From assembly GCA_005791875.1 (NCBI GenBank), contig SXTU01000038.1, forward strand, positions 1 to 33,682: a stretch of DNA of 33,682 nucleotides. Reading direction: 5' to 3'. Source of the DNA: Verrucomicrobiales bacterium. GTDB lineage: Bacteria > Verrucomicrobiota > Verrucomicrobiia > Limisphaerales > SXTU01. Positions 1-6,242 of this stretch are shown piece by piece (the first letter of the stretch is position 1; the number at the start of each line of letters is the position of its first letter). The translations under genes and the position numbers were made by a program. The notes beneath the pieces were generated by a model. The model did no database searches. It was not told the origin of the DNA and saw nothing but the letters and a program-made list of their open reading frames with translations.

Positions 1-534
1 CACCGAGAGCAGCGACTCCGACTGGCACCGCGTCGCCCACTGCCAGTTGGAATACGGCAGCACCACGTGGCAGAACCGATGATCCAGCGGCTGGCCGGCG
101 ATGGTCACGCCCAGTTCCTTGGCGTGCGTCCAGTCCACCTGTAGCACCTCGCCCGGACGATGTTCCTGCGCGAAGATCACCTCGGGATCCGGCCCGTGTT
201 CCAGCCGCCACTGCCGCACCCGCCGCTGGAACGTCCGCAACTGCCCTTCCTTGAGCGCATCCCCCGCCGTCTCCAGCAGATGCTCAAACAACGCCGTGGC
301 CTCCAGCTCGGGGGCCGCCCGCAAATACCCCTCCGCCCGTGCCCACGCCGCGTTCAGCGAATCCGTCCGCGTGCGCCACGGGCGCGGCCCACGCGCCGCC
401 AACGCCACCGCCCCAGACTTCACATACTTCCGCGCCGTCTTGGGGTCCATCCCCGCCTTCATCGCACTCATGCTCAGGTTCCCTTCCCGTTTGAACTCGG
501 TGACGAGCCGAGTCAGTTGTTGCTGGTTGATCAT
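1..534 (-). CDS. istA: IS21-family transposase (IstA-like), N-terminal part, cut by window edge
   Basis: This frame is absent from the supplied ORF track because it runs off the left edge without a stop. Reading the minus strand from the ATG at 534 gives 178 codons with no stop, beginning MINQQQLTRLVTEFKREGNL. An N-terminal helix-turn-helix is seen in MSAMKAGMDPKTARKYVKSG (about residues 22-41), the usual DNA-binding region of IstA transposases. Near residue 133 comes EVLQVDWTHAKEL, which fits the start of the DDE integrase core with the first catalytic Asp. The remaining catalytic residues and the partner ATPase istB would lie beyond position 1. The family catalyses cut-and-paste or co-integrate transposition together with IstB. 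The element sits next to fragments of other mobile genes, so it probably landed in an already degraded region. I am confident of the family but not of whether the copy is intact. Confidence 0.85.
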   Translation of the reverse strand, partial: MINQQQLTRLVTEFKREGNLSMSAMKAGMDPKTARKYVKSGAVALAARGPRPWRTRTDSLNAAWARAEGYLRAAPELEATALFEHLLETAGDALKEGQLRTFQRRVRQWRLEHGPDPEVIFAQEHRPGEVLQVDWTHAKELGVTIAGQPLDHRFCHVVLPYSNWQWATRCQSESLLSV

Positions 535-589
535 TCGCCAGCAGTCTGCACCAGCGGTTTTCTAAACCGCCCGGCCAGCCCGCCAACGC

Positions 590-649
590 GCTTCCCTCGA
601 CTAGGGAATTTTAGTTGTCGTCGAGGGGAAGGGTAATTGTCGTTTTACG
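590..649 (-). repeat. Candidate left end of the IS21-like element
   Basis: Read on the minus strand upstream of istA, two related short units occur: AATTACCCTTCCCCTCGA and AATTCCCTAGTCGAGGGA. IS21-family ends usually carry several repeated transposase-binding motifs, so this may be the element terminus. The adjoining IS256-like reading frame loses its family resemblance right here (after YERTATRQ), which supports a junction near 645-650. The exact end cannot be fixed without the other terminus. Confidence 0.35.
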
Positions 650-736
650 CTGGCGGGTGGCGGTGCGCTCGTAGGGTTGGGCTTGGAGGACTTCATGGCG
701 TTCGACGCGCATGGCTTCGTTGACGAGGAGGCGGAG
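611..736 (-). pseudogene. IS256-like transposase N-terminal fragment
   Basis: The minus-strand frame that ends with TAA at 611-613 contains LRLLVNEAMRVERHEVLQA followed by QPYERTATRQ. This closely resembles the N-terminal region of IS256/mutator transposases, where a helix ending in an ER-L pattern is followed by a PYERT-x-xR motif. Only about 30 residues are left. The following RKTTITLPLDDN appears to be translation of the IS21-like end. Upstream, the frame runs without a break into the integrase remnant, so the fragment is fused to an unrelated gene. It is a decayed remnant with no expected activity. The family call rests on a short motif and is moderate. Confidence 0.5.
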
Positions 737-1009
737 GACCGTGTCGAGCCACTTGGCCGCGATTTTTACCCACGGCAACCTGCTGTCCTCCGAGGTCGAG
801 AGGGCGCCAATCTTCCCCCGGAGTTCTGCTAGGCGCCGGAGGGCCAGCGCTCGATCCTGCGTCTTCAGCGATCAGCGAAATTGCTTGTCGGCCCTTTTTA
901 GCAGCGCGTAATATGTTCTCGATGAACGATGGCTATACAAATTCTCACCAACCTTGTCGAAGACAGGGGTGCGGGACTCACCGTTGCTCTGGGCCTGATC
1001 GGAAACCAT
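737..1009 (-). pseudogene. Tyrosine recombinase (integrase) N-terminal remnant with in-frame TGA
   Basis: From the ATG at 1009 the minus strand reads MVSDQAQSNGESRTPVFDKV and continues NLYSHRSSRTYYALLKRADK-QFR. A TGA follows at 872-874, and then the same frame carries on with SLKTQDRALALRRLAELRGK. This is the layout of the arm-type DNA-binding N-terminus of phage-like tyrosine integrases. CGA to TGA would explain the stop, because Arg suits that position (compare IRQSLKT in the second integrase fragment of this window). About 90 residues remain, and the core-binding and catalytic domains are gone, replaced by the IS256-like fragment. The gene diverges from tRNA-Met with a 90-bp spacer, as expected for an element that integrates at tRNA genes. 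No function is expected. Confidence 0.6.
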
Positions 1010-1099
1010 CCCTGAAGCATACGGTTACATTTCCGGGTGACAATGGTAAGTTTATCACCATGCCGTTTTCGTCCCAAGTAGTTGCAGAATAGTTGGTTC

Positions 1100-1174
<75 letters not shown>

Positions 1175-1202
1175 CTTCAAAACACCCTTTATAACAACTA
1201 CG

Positions 1203-1355
1203 TTAATTGAGTGGTATAACGGCTCTGGAAGAAGCGTTTGCTTGAGCCAGCAGCCAGTCGAAGACGAGGGAGTGCCCGCGCCGGGCGTCATGCCAGAAGC
1301 GTTGCAGTTCGCTCTGCAGCACCGCCTCCAGCTCGGCCAGGCGATCGGCAGCCGG
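1203..1355 (-). pseudogene. Short unidentified coding remnant
   Basis: Between the PIN toxin and tRNA-Met the minus strand has an open frame reading DRLAELEAVLQSELQRFWHD followed by ARRGHSLVFDWLLAQ and a TAA at 1203-1205. It is bounded upstream by an in-frame TGA at 1356-1358. The helical, natural-looking composition suggests the tail of a real protein. The competing frame in the track (1055..1387) runs through the tRNA and is not credible. No start codon or family is recognised. It may be a frameshifted gene whose ATG follows the toxin stop directly. Confidence 0.3.
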
Positions 1356-1387
1356 TCACCGGTCGGTTCGCCGGTGCAGGCAGGCAT

Positions 1388-1795
1388 CTACACCTTGAGT
1401 CGTCGCAGCAGTTCTGTCGGCTTGATGATCTCAATTCCAAACGGCTTGCCCATGTCGAGCAGGTCTTTGTCGTAAGCTGTCACGATCCGGGCTCCCGCGC
1501 CCAGCGCACACGCCAGAATCGGATCATCATTGGCATCGCGCGAGCGCTGTTTGCCCAATGGTGCCGGTTCGATGGTCCGCACGTTGGCGAGATACCAGTT
1601 CAGCATCGGCTTGGAGTCATGGGGGAAGCGGCCAGCAGCAGCCAACTCTTCCGCCTTGTCTCTCGCCTCAGTGATGGTCGCGGTCGTGGCGTAGGCGATC
1701 AGCCGCCGCCGGGCCACCATGACGAGGCACTGGTAGGCTTCACCACGCCAGCCAATGCCGGCCAGAACCACGCTGGTGTCGAAGACGATTTTCAC
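1388..1795 (-). CDS. PIN-domain toxin of a type II toxin-antitoxin system
   Basis: This 135-residue protein is a putative RNase of the PIN superfamily (COG1569-type, VapC-like). PIN toxins usually cleave RNA in a Mg-dependent way. The expected acidic active-site residues are visible: D6 in VFDTS, E43 in TITEARDK, D90/D91 in DANDDPIL, and D109/D111 in TAYDKDLL. The start is GTG at 1795, overlapping the TGA of the antitoxin as GTGA, which implies translational coupling. Length is normal for the family. It lies in a degraded mobile zone between two tRNA genes, a common setting for such modules. The reading frame looks intact. The RNA target cannot be told from sequence. Confidence 0.85.
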   Translation of the reverse strand: MKIVFDTSVVLAGIGWRGEAYQCLVMVARRRLIAYATTATITEARDKAEELAAAGRFPHDSKPMLNWYLANVRTIEPAPLGKQRSRDANDDPILACALGAGARIVTAYDKDLLDMGKPFGIEIIKPTELLRRLKV

Positions 1796-2046
1796 TTCGA
1801 CCGCCGTGAAGAGCGGCGCAGTCGGGACAGTTCGCGCATCATCGCTGGCGGTGGCTCACCCACGGGCGCTTCCTTCATCGCTTCGCGGATATCGGCCAGA
1901 TCCTCCTCGATCCGCTGCTGGCGGCGATGGCGGAGGAGATCCCGGACATACTCGCTGAAGTTGCCGAACCCACCCGTCGCCATGTCAATTCGGGCGAAGG
2001 CGTCGAGTTCATCGGTGAGGGCGATGTTGGCTGTTTTGGTGGCCAT
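1792..2046 (-). CDS. Ribbon-helix-helix antitoxin (ParD/CopG-like)
   Basis: This is the partner of the PIN toxin, 84 residues if started at the ATG at 2046 (MATKTANIALTDELDAF). The N-terminus resembles the beta strand and helices of RHH antitoxins, with the FGNFSEYVRDLLRHRRQQ helix typical of ParD. The C-terminus is charged and probably wraps the toxin. The track starts eight codons earlier at 2070 (MVGSYLPG). I prefer 2046 because the RHH strand begins right there, but neither start has a clear ribosome-binding site. Such antitoxins neutralise the toxin and repress their own promoter. The stop overlaps the toxin start by four bases. Confidence 0.8.
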   Translation of the reverse strand: MATKTANIALTDELDAFARIDMATGGFGNFSEYVRDLLRHRRQQRIEEDLADIREAMKEAPVGEPPPAMMRELSRLRRSSRRSK

Positions 2047-2166
2047 GCCGGGAAGGTAGCTTCCAACCATTAGTTGTCAAACTTTGCCATGACGTGAAAA
2101 TCACCTTCGTGTCCCCTCCCGGACTGCTGTAGTGTTCGATTTGGTGGGATAATGTAATGACAGGAA

Positions 2167-2191
2167 CCGGCGTTTAACTGTTGAACGCCGG
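2167..2191. repeat. Perfect 8-bp hairpin
   Basis: CCGGCGTT and AACGCCGG are perfect inverted arms around a 9-base loop (TAACTGTTG). It lies in the gap between the antitoxin promoter side and the plus-strand mosaic reading frame. It may be a terminator or part of an old element end. No T-tract follows. Confidence 0.5.
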
Positions 2192-2260
2192 CCCCTCCCG
2201 TCAACGATCAGCCCTGTCTTCCACAAAGACGGGGGCTCGTTCTCCCCAACCCCAACCTCG

Positions 2261-2266
2261 AAAGGA
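2261..2266 (+). promoter_or_regulatory. Ribosome-binding site before a GTG start
   Basis: AAAGGA lies five bases before GTG at 2272 and supports that codon as the start of the mosaic frame. Clear Shine-Dalgarno motifs are otherwise scarce in this window, so it may have come in with the mobile DNA. Confidence 0.45.
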
Positions 2267-2271
2267 ATACC

Positions 2272-2394
2272 GTGTCCCTTCAAGGCGAAGAAATGTTGGT
2301 CGGTCAAATCATCCCCCGGCTCCGCGTCATGATCCCGCACTCCGTCTCCCAAGTCGGCCACGAAGACTACGAGGAGTTGGTCCAGGACAGCACT
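2272..2394 (+). pseudogene. N-terminal fragment of an unidentified protein
   Basis: Starting at GTG 2272 behind AAAGGA, the frame reads [20 protein letters not shown] and then [20 protein letters not shown]. After about 41 residues it changes abruptly into an ADP-ribosylglycohydrolase tail. The helical, acidic EDYEELVQD segment looks like the start of a natural protein, but I cannot name the family with confidence. It is the first of three fragments that share one open frame (2272..3036 in the track). Confidence 0.4.
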
Positions 2395-2502
2395 GTGAAC
2401 CTCGGCGACGATGCGGACACCACTGGCGCTGTTTACGGCCAATTGGCTGGCGCGTTCTACGGTGAGGCGGTCCTGCCGGTGCCCTGGCTGGAACTGCTGG
2501 CA
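2395..2502 (+). pseudogene. ADP-ribosylglycohydrolase C-terminal fragment
   Basis: The frame reads [20 protein letters not shown] and then [14 protein letters not shown]. The GDDADTTG segment followed by a Gly/Ala-rich helix and YGE is the characteristic C-terminal metal-binding motif of ADP-ribosylglycohydrolases (DraG/ARH family), which remove ADP-ribose from proteins. Only about 35 residues of a roughly 300-residue enzyme are present, fused in frame to unrelated sequence on both sides. It cannot be active. Confidence 0.6.
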
Positions 2503-2547
2503 CCCCATGTCCCTCTCCCGTGTCCACCAAATAGAGTCAACCTCACC

Positions 2548-3009
2548 ATGAGCCTCCGCATTCTCCACACCGCCGACAACCACATCGGTCTTTCCTTCAA
2601 CCAATACCCGGAAACTGCCCGGAAACGCCTGATCGGGGAACGTTACGCCGCGCTCGAACGGATGGTGACTACCGCCAACGACCGCAAGGCGCATTTCATC
2701 GTCGTCGCAGGCGACTTGTTCGATAAAACCACTCTCACCCAAGCCCAGATCGAGCGGGCTGTGAAGATCCTTGGAAAATTCGAAGGTGAGGCGGCCCTTG
2801 TTCTCGCCGGCAAACACGATTTCTGGGAAGGACCGGACAGCAAGCTCTGGAAACAGTTCCGCGCCGCTGCGAACGGCACTTGCGTGCTGGCCCTGACCGA
2901 ACCTGGCGCCAAGGACTTTGAATTCGACGATCAAATGGTCCGCTTCTACGCCTGCCCCTGCCCCAGCAATCATGGCAAGGAGCACACCATTGGCTGGGTT
3001 GCCGGAGAT
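2548..3009 (+). pseudogene. sbcD: SbcD-like nuclease subunit, truncated N-terminal fragment
   Basis: From the ATG at 2548 the frame reads [20 protein letters not shown], continuing with [20 protein letters not shown] and [11 protein letters not shown]. These correspond to the calcineurin-like phosphoesterase motifs D-x-H, GD-x-x-D and GNH[DE] of SbcD/Mre11 exonucleases, which act with SbcC in double-strand-break processing. About 155 residues remain of roughly 400. The third motif has GKHD instead of GNHD, losing a metal ligand, which suggests decay. The frame ends just past 3010, where the sequence turns into an integrase gene on the other strand. No sbcC is nearby. The 294-residue minus-strand ORF at 2101..2985 is its antisense shadow. 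Confidence 0.65.
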
Positions 3010-3010
3010 G

Positions 3011-3154
3011 GGCGACGCTCAGGACATCGGTCTTGAGCGACTGGCGAATTAACTTGCCGCCCACTCTGACCCGCGCAAAATAAATGCCTGATGGCTCGTA
3101 GCGAACCAAGTTTGCCGCCGGGGTTTTTTTCCACTGTGAAGGGTTGTCGGACAT
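3011..3154 (-). pseudogene. Second tyrosine integrase N-terminal fragment
   Basis: From the ATG at 3154 the minus strand reads MSDNPSQWKKTPAANLVRYE, then [20 protein letters not shown] and [10 protein letters not shown]. This matches the arm-binding N-terminus of phage-like integrases and aligns with the remnant at 737-1009 (NL...Y.A...K..RxSLKT...A..RL). After about 48 residues the sequence becomes the sbcD fragment read backwards. An in-frame ATG also exists at 3199, but 3154 gives a normal N-terminus. The ATG lies 90 bp from the 5' end of tRNA-Arg, divergently oriented. Core and catalytic domains are missing. Confidence 0.6.
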
Positions 3155-3244
3155 TGGTTCTTTGTAAGCAGTATCACATGGCGGTATCAGATTTGCCATC
3201 CACGGTTCTAACGCGGATCGTAAAAACCTTTAATTAAGCAAGTT

Positions 3245-3320
3245 GGGCTCGTAGCTCAATGGTTAGAGCAGGCGACTCCTAAGCGCTTGGTTACCGGTTC
3301 GAATCCGGTCGGGCCCACCA
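3245..3320 (+). tRNA. tRNA-Arg (anticodon CCT)
   Basis: Acceptor GGGCTCG pairs with CGGGCCC through one G-T pair. The D arm is GCTC/GAGC, the anticodon loop is CTCCTAA, the T arm is ACCGG-TTCGAAT-CCGGT, and the encoded CCA is at 3318-3320. Anticodon CCT reads AGG. As in the tRNA-Met of this window, the anticodon stem closes with an A31/G39 mismatch while the pairs below it are sound. The 3' end stops two bases before the stop codon of the convergent membrane-protein gene. The ORF 3291..3623 is an artefact that includes tRNA translation. Confidence 0.95.
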
Positions 3321-3322
3321 CC

Positions 3323-3601
3323 TCAGCGCTTCTCCCCGGCCAATCGGTGCAGCACCCACGCGACGCCGAGCGACAGCGCGGCGAGCACTCCCAGCGGAAT
3401 GAGGACCATCAAAACCTTGAGCTTCCAGGCCTGACGAATCGCCGGGTCCGTGAACAGCTCGTGCATCCACAGCGCGGCGATCGCGAGCAGGACCAGGGTT
3501 AATCCCCTCTGGCCGAAGCGTTGCAGGCGTCCGGACCAGAGCGCCTTGCCGCTCGCCGGGGGAACGCTGATCAGATCGGAGGCTTCCATGAGGTCGCTCA
3601 T
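3323..3601 (-). CDS. Small two-helix membrane protein, function unknown
   Basis: This 92-residue protein has two clear hydrophobic segments, GLTLVLLAIAALWMHELF (about residues 33-50) and VLMVLIPLGVLAALSLGVAW (about 64-83). They are separated by a short polar stretch, and the tail is basic (HRLAGEKR). Its ATG overlaps the TGA of the upstream SDR gene as ATGA, so the two are probably translationally coupled and belong to the esterase-SDR cluster. I recognise no family. The coupling and clean hydrophobic pattern make it a likely real gene rather than a shadow. Confidence 0.6.
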   Translation of the reverse strand: MSDLMEASDLISVPPASGKALWSGRLQRFGQRGLTLVLLAIAALWMHELFTDPAIRQAWKLKVLMVLIPLGVLAALSLGVAWVLHRLAGEKR

Positions 3602-4356
3602 TGCGCCATCCAGCCGCCGTCAATCACCACGTCGGTGCCGGTGATGAAGCCGGAGTCACCGGACGCGAGGAAGACGGCCAGCGCGGCGACTTCCTCGGGC
3701 TTGCCGAAGCGACCCACGGGAAGTTGCGCGGTGAACTTGGCGAGCAACTCCGGGTTGTTCAGGATGGGCGTGTTGATCTCCGTCGAGCATGGACCGGGGC
3801 TGATGGCGTTGACGGTGATTCCCTTCGCTGCGAGTTCGAGCGCGAGCGACTTCGTGAGGCCCATGATGCCCGCCTTGCTCGCGGAATAAGGCACGCGATG
3901 CGCGATGGAGATGTGCGCCATCATCGAGGCAAGGCTGATGATGCGACCGCAGCCGGTCTCAATGTGCGGCACGAACGTGCGGCACAGGAGGAACACGCTG
4001 GTCAGGTTCGTGTCGAGGACCTGGTGCCACTCGGCGAGCGAGAAGTCCGTGACGGGCTTGCGGATGTTGATGCCGGCGTTGTTGACGAGGATGGTCACTT
4101 TGCCGAAGCGGGCGAGCACGTCCTGCCGCAGCTTCTCCACCTGCGCCTCGCTGGTCACGTCCACCTGGTAGGTTTCGGCTTCTGCAGCACGTTCGCGGCA
4201 GGCGGCTTGGACTTCGGCGAGCAGCTTCGTGTCGCGGGAGACGAGCGCGAGTCGTGCGCCGGCATCGGCGAAGGCGAGCGCCATTGCCTTGCCCAAGCCT
4301 TTGCTCGCGCCGGTGATGACGGCGACTTTGCCGGAAAGTTTCTTGTCGGTGCTCAT
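3598..4356 (-). CDS. SDR-family NAD(P)-dependent oxidoreductase
   Basis: This is a 252-residue classical short-chain dehydrogenase/reductase, cytoplasmic, which interconverts an alcohol and a carbonyl with NAD(P)(H). The Rossmann cofactor motif TGASKGLG is at 15-22, NNAG at 92-95, and catalytic S144, Y157 and K161 lie in YSASK. The C-terminal FITGTDVVIDGGW is also typical. The sequence most resembles the gluconate 5-dehydrogenase/FabG-like branch, so a sugar or sugar acid is a reasonable substrate guess, but it cannot be fixed. The gene starts 19 bp after the esterase stop and overlaps the following membrane-protein gene by four bases, suggesting one transcription unit. Length and motifs look intact. 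Confidence 0.9.
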   Translation of the reverse strand: MSTDKKLSGKVAVITGASKGLGKAMALAFADAGARLALVSRDTKLLAEVQAACRERAAEAETYQVDVTSEAQVEKLRQDVLARFGKVTILVNNAGINIRKPVTDFSLAEWHQVLDTNLTSVFLLCRTFVPHIETGCGRIISLASMMAHISIAHRVPYSASKAGIMGLTKSLALELAAKGITVNAISPGPCSTEINTPILNNPELLAKFTAQLPVGRFGKPEEVAALAVFLASGDSGFITGTDVVIDGGWMAQ

Positions 4357-4375
4357 GGGAGGAGAAGAGACCGGC

Positions 4376-5245
4376 TCACTTCGGATAGTCGCGCCAGAGC
4401 CACTTGAGCACGTCGGGAAAGATGCTGCCGCCGTGCTTGCTGTTGTGCGCGCCTTCGCCGAAGTCGAAGCGCACGTCGTAGCCGGCGAATTTGAGCGCGG
4501 AGGCCATCTGCTGGTTGCACAGTGACCAGTCGCCGAACTGGTTCTTCACGTCGTCCACGCCGCTCTGGATGGAGACGCGGATGGGCTTGCGCTCGGTCTT
4601 GCGGACGAGCGCGGGATAGACGTGGCCACCCCGGATGTTCGTGTAGCTGCCGATGGTTGTGAGCGCTTTGCGGAACTGGTCGGGCCGCTCCCAGCAGACG
4701 GTCCACGAGCAAATGCCGCCGCTGCTCGCGCCGCAGATGGCGCGGCCCTCGGGGTTCGTGGTGAGGGAATACTGCTTGGCCACCTCGGGCAATATCTCCT
4801 CCAGCAGGAAGCGCGCGTAGCGGTCGCCGAGCGAGTCATACTCGAAGCTGCGATTGCTCACGCGCCAGGCACTCTCCGGCTTGGCGCGACCGACTTCGTG
4901 GCCGGGGTTGATGAGGATCGCGATGGTCACGGGCATCTCGCCCTTGGCGATGAGATTGTCGAAGACCGTCGGCACGCGCCAGTTGCCCTTCAGCCCCACG
5001 TAATCGTGACCGTCCTGAAAGACCATCACGCACGCGGGCTTCTCCGCCTTGTATTGCGCGGGCACATAAACCCACCAGTCGCGCACGGTGTTCGTGAAGA
5101 CCTTGCTGTGACACTCGGGCATCTTGATTAGCTTGCCCTGCGGCACGCCGGGCTGGACCTCGTGGTAGGGGGTGATCTTGAACTCGTCAGCGGCGCGAGC
5201 GGTGAGCGCGATGGTGAGCAGCAGGAGCGAGAGAATGCGTTTCAT
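4376..5245 (-). CDS. Secreted esterase of the enterochelin-esterase (Fes/IroE-like) family
   Basis: This 289-residue alpha/beta-hydrolase has a signal peptide (MKRILSLLLLTIALTARA, cleavage near residue 19). The nucleophile elbow is GASSGG, with the likely catalytic Ser174; H267 in EGAHNSKHGG is a good candidate for the catalytic histidine. The beta-sheet pattern WWVYVPAQYKAEKPACVMVF followed by QDGHDY is typical of the putative esterase/Fes family, which in Verrucomicrobiota and Planctomycetota often accompanies polysaccharide-degrading enzymes. It is likely periplasmic. It heads a minus-strand cluster with the SDR and the small membrane protein. The natural substrate, whether siderophore ester, acetylated or feruloylated sugar, cannot be told from sequence. 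Confidence 0.85.
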   Translation of the reverse strand: MKRILSLLLLTIALTARAADEFKITPYHEVQPGVPQGKLIKMPECHSKVFTNTVRDWWVYVPAQYKAEKPACVMVFQDGHDYVGLKGNWRVPTVFDNLIAKGEMPVTIAILINPGHEVGRAKPESAWRVSNRSFEYDSLGDRYARFLLEEILPEVAKQYSLTTNPEGRAICGASSGGICSWTVCWERPDQFRKALTTIGSYTNIRGGHVYPALVRKTERKPIRVSIQSGVDDVKNQFGDWSLCNQQMASALKFAGYDVRFDFGEGAHNSKHGGSIFPDVLKWLWRDYPK

Positions 5246-5349
5246 GGTCGAGTGGGCGCAGTGTGCGCGACTGGCAGAATGGCATCAAGCCCCGAGCCAT
5301 CGGAAGAAATCTGCCTGACTCGCCACGCGGTTCATCCGATGCTTGGCCC

Positions 5350-6240
5350 GTGAGCGTCCGCATCGAACTCCTCCAAGTCGCCCGGCTCGGCGCGCAGTTG
5401 CTCGGCGATTCCGCCGGCCTCGTGGGCGACTTTTACCGCCGCCAGTGGACTGCCGACGGCGCGGGGCGTGACCGCTCGGACCGGCCTGACCTCTACTACA
5501 CGGTCTTCACGCTGAACGGCTGCGAGGCGCTGCAAGCTGAGTTTCCCGACGCGAAGTTGGAGTCGTGGCTGCGGACGTTCGGCGAGGGCGAAGGGCTGGA
5601 CTTGGTTCATCTCACGTCGCTCGCGCGCTGCTGGGCATCGCTTGGCAAGAAGCGGATGCCCGCTGGTCTGGCGAAGGCGTTGCTCTCGCAGCTCGAGGCG
5701 TTTCGCAAACCTGACGGTGGCTATGACAACGACACGAAGAAGAAGCACGGCAACGCCTACGGCTCCTTCCTCGCGCTCGGTGCGTATCAGGACCTCGGCA
5801 AGTTTCCGCCGCGACCGTTGAGCATCGTGCAGAGCCTCAAGCTGCTGGAGACGCCCGACCACGCTTGGAACAACTCGCCCGGCTTGCCGGTCGGCTCGAC
5901 GAATCCCACTGCCGGCGCGGTTACGCTGCTGCGACATTTGCACTTGCCGTTGAATCCTGCCGTTGGCGACTGGCTCCTCGCGCGGCTGCATCCGCAAGGC
6001 GGCTTCACCGCCGTGCCCGGCGGGCCGATGCCAGACTTGCTTTCAACAGCCACCGCGCTCCACGCGCTCGCGAGCCTCGACCGCCATCTCACTGCCGCGC
6101 AACGCGAGCGCTGTCTCGACTTCGTGGACTCGCTCTGGTCAGCGGAAGGCGGCTTCCACGGTCACTGGGCGGATGACCACCTCGACGCGGAATACACATT
6201 CTACGGATTGCTCGCGTTGGGGCACTTGAGCGTGGCCTGA
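5350..6240 (+). CDS. Prenyltransferase beta-subunit/terpene-cyclase-like alpha/alpha-barrel protein
   Basis: With the GTG start at 5350 this is 296 residues. The track starts 29 codons earlier at 5263, but the added residues (MRDWQNGIKPRAIGRN...) look non-coding and the helical protein begins at VSVRIELLQVARLGA. Repeated helical units each end in a Gly-rich turn (KPDGGYDND, HPQGGFTAV, SAEGGFHGH), the pattern of prenyltransferase and squalene-oxidase repeats. The C-terminal DAEYTFYGLLALGHL resembles the D-x-x-x-T-x-x-GL motif of geranylgeranyltransferase beta subunits, though the expected zinc-ligand His is Thr. Catalysis is therefore uncertain, and the protein may be a structural relative. 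It is convergent with the TIGR03790 gene, two bases apart. Confidence 0.7.
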   Translation: MSVRIELLQVARLGAQLLGDSAGLVGDFYRRQWTADGAGRDRSDRPDLYYTVFTLNGCEALQAEFPDAKLESWLRTFGEGEGLDLVHLTSLARCWASLGKKRMPAGLAKALLSQLEAFRKPDGGYDNDTKKKHGNAYGSFLALGAYQDLGKFPPRPLSIVQSLKLLETPDHAWNNSPGLPVGSTNPTAGAVTLLRHLHLPLNPAVGDWLLARLHPQGGFTAVPGGPMPDLLSTATALHALASLDRHLTAAQRERCLDFVDSLWSAEGGFHGHWADDHLDAEYTFYGLLALGHLSVA

Positions 6241-6242
6241 GT

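Noticed and set aside
2167-2191. attC-like recombination site (GTTTAAC..GTTGAAC)
   Set aside because: The two 7-mers fit the consensus letters, but they are one base apart and lack the long folded spacer of a real attC. A simple palindrome explains it.
2101-2985. 294-residue minus-strand ORF
   Set aside because: It is the exact antisense of the sbcD fragment and the mosaic frame, whose plus-strand reading shows true family motifs.
3291-3623. 110-residue minus-strand ORF
   Set aside because: Its end is translation of tRNA-Arg (WARPDSNR), and the rest is a shifted frame of the small membrane protein.
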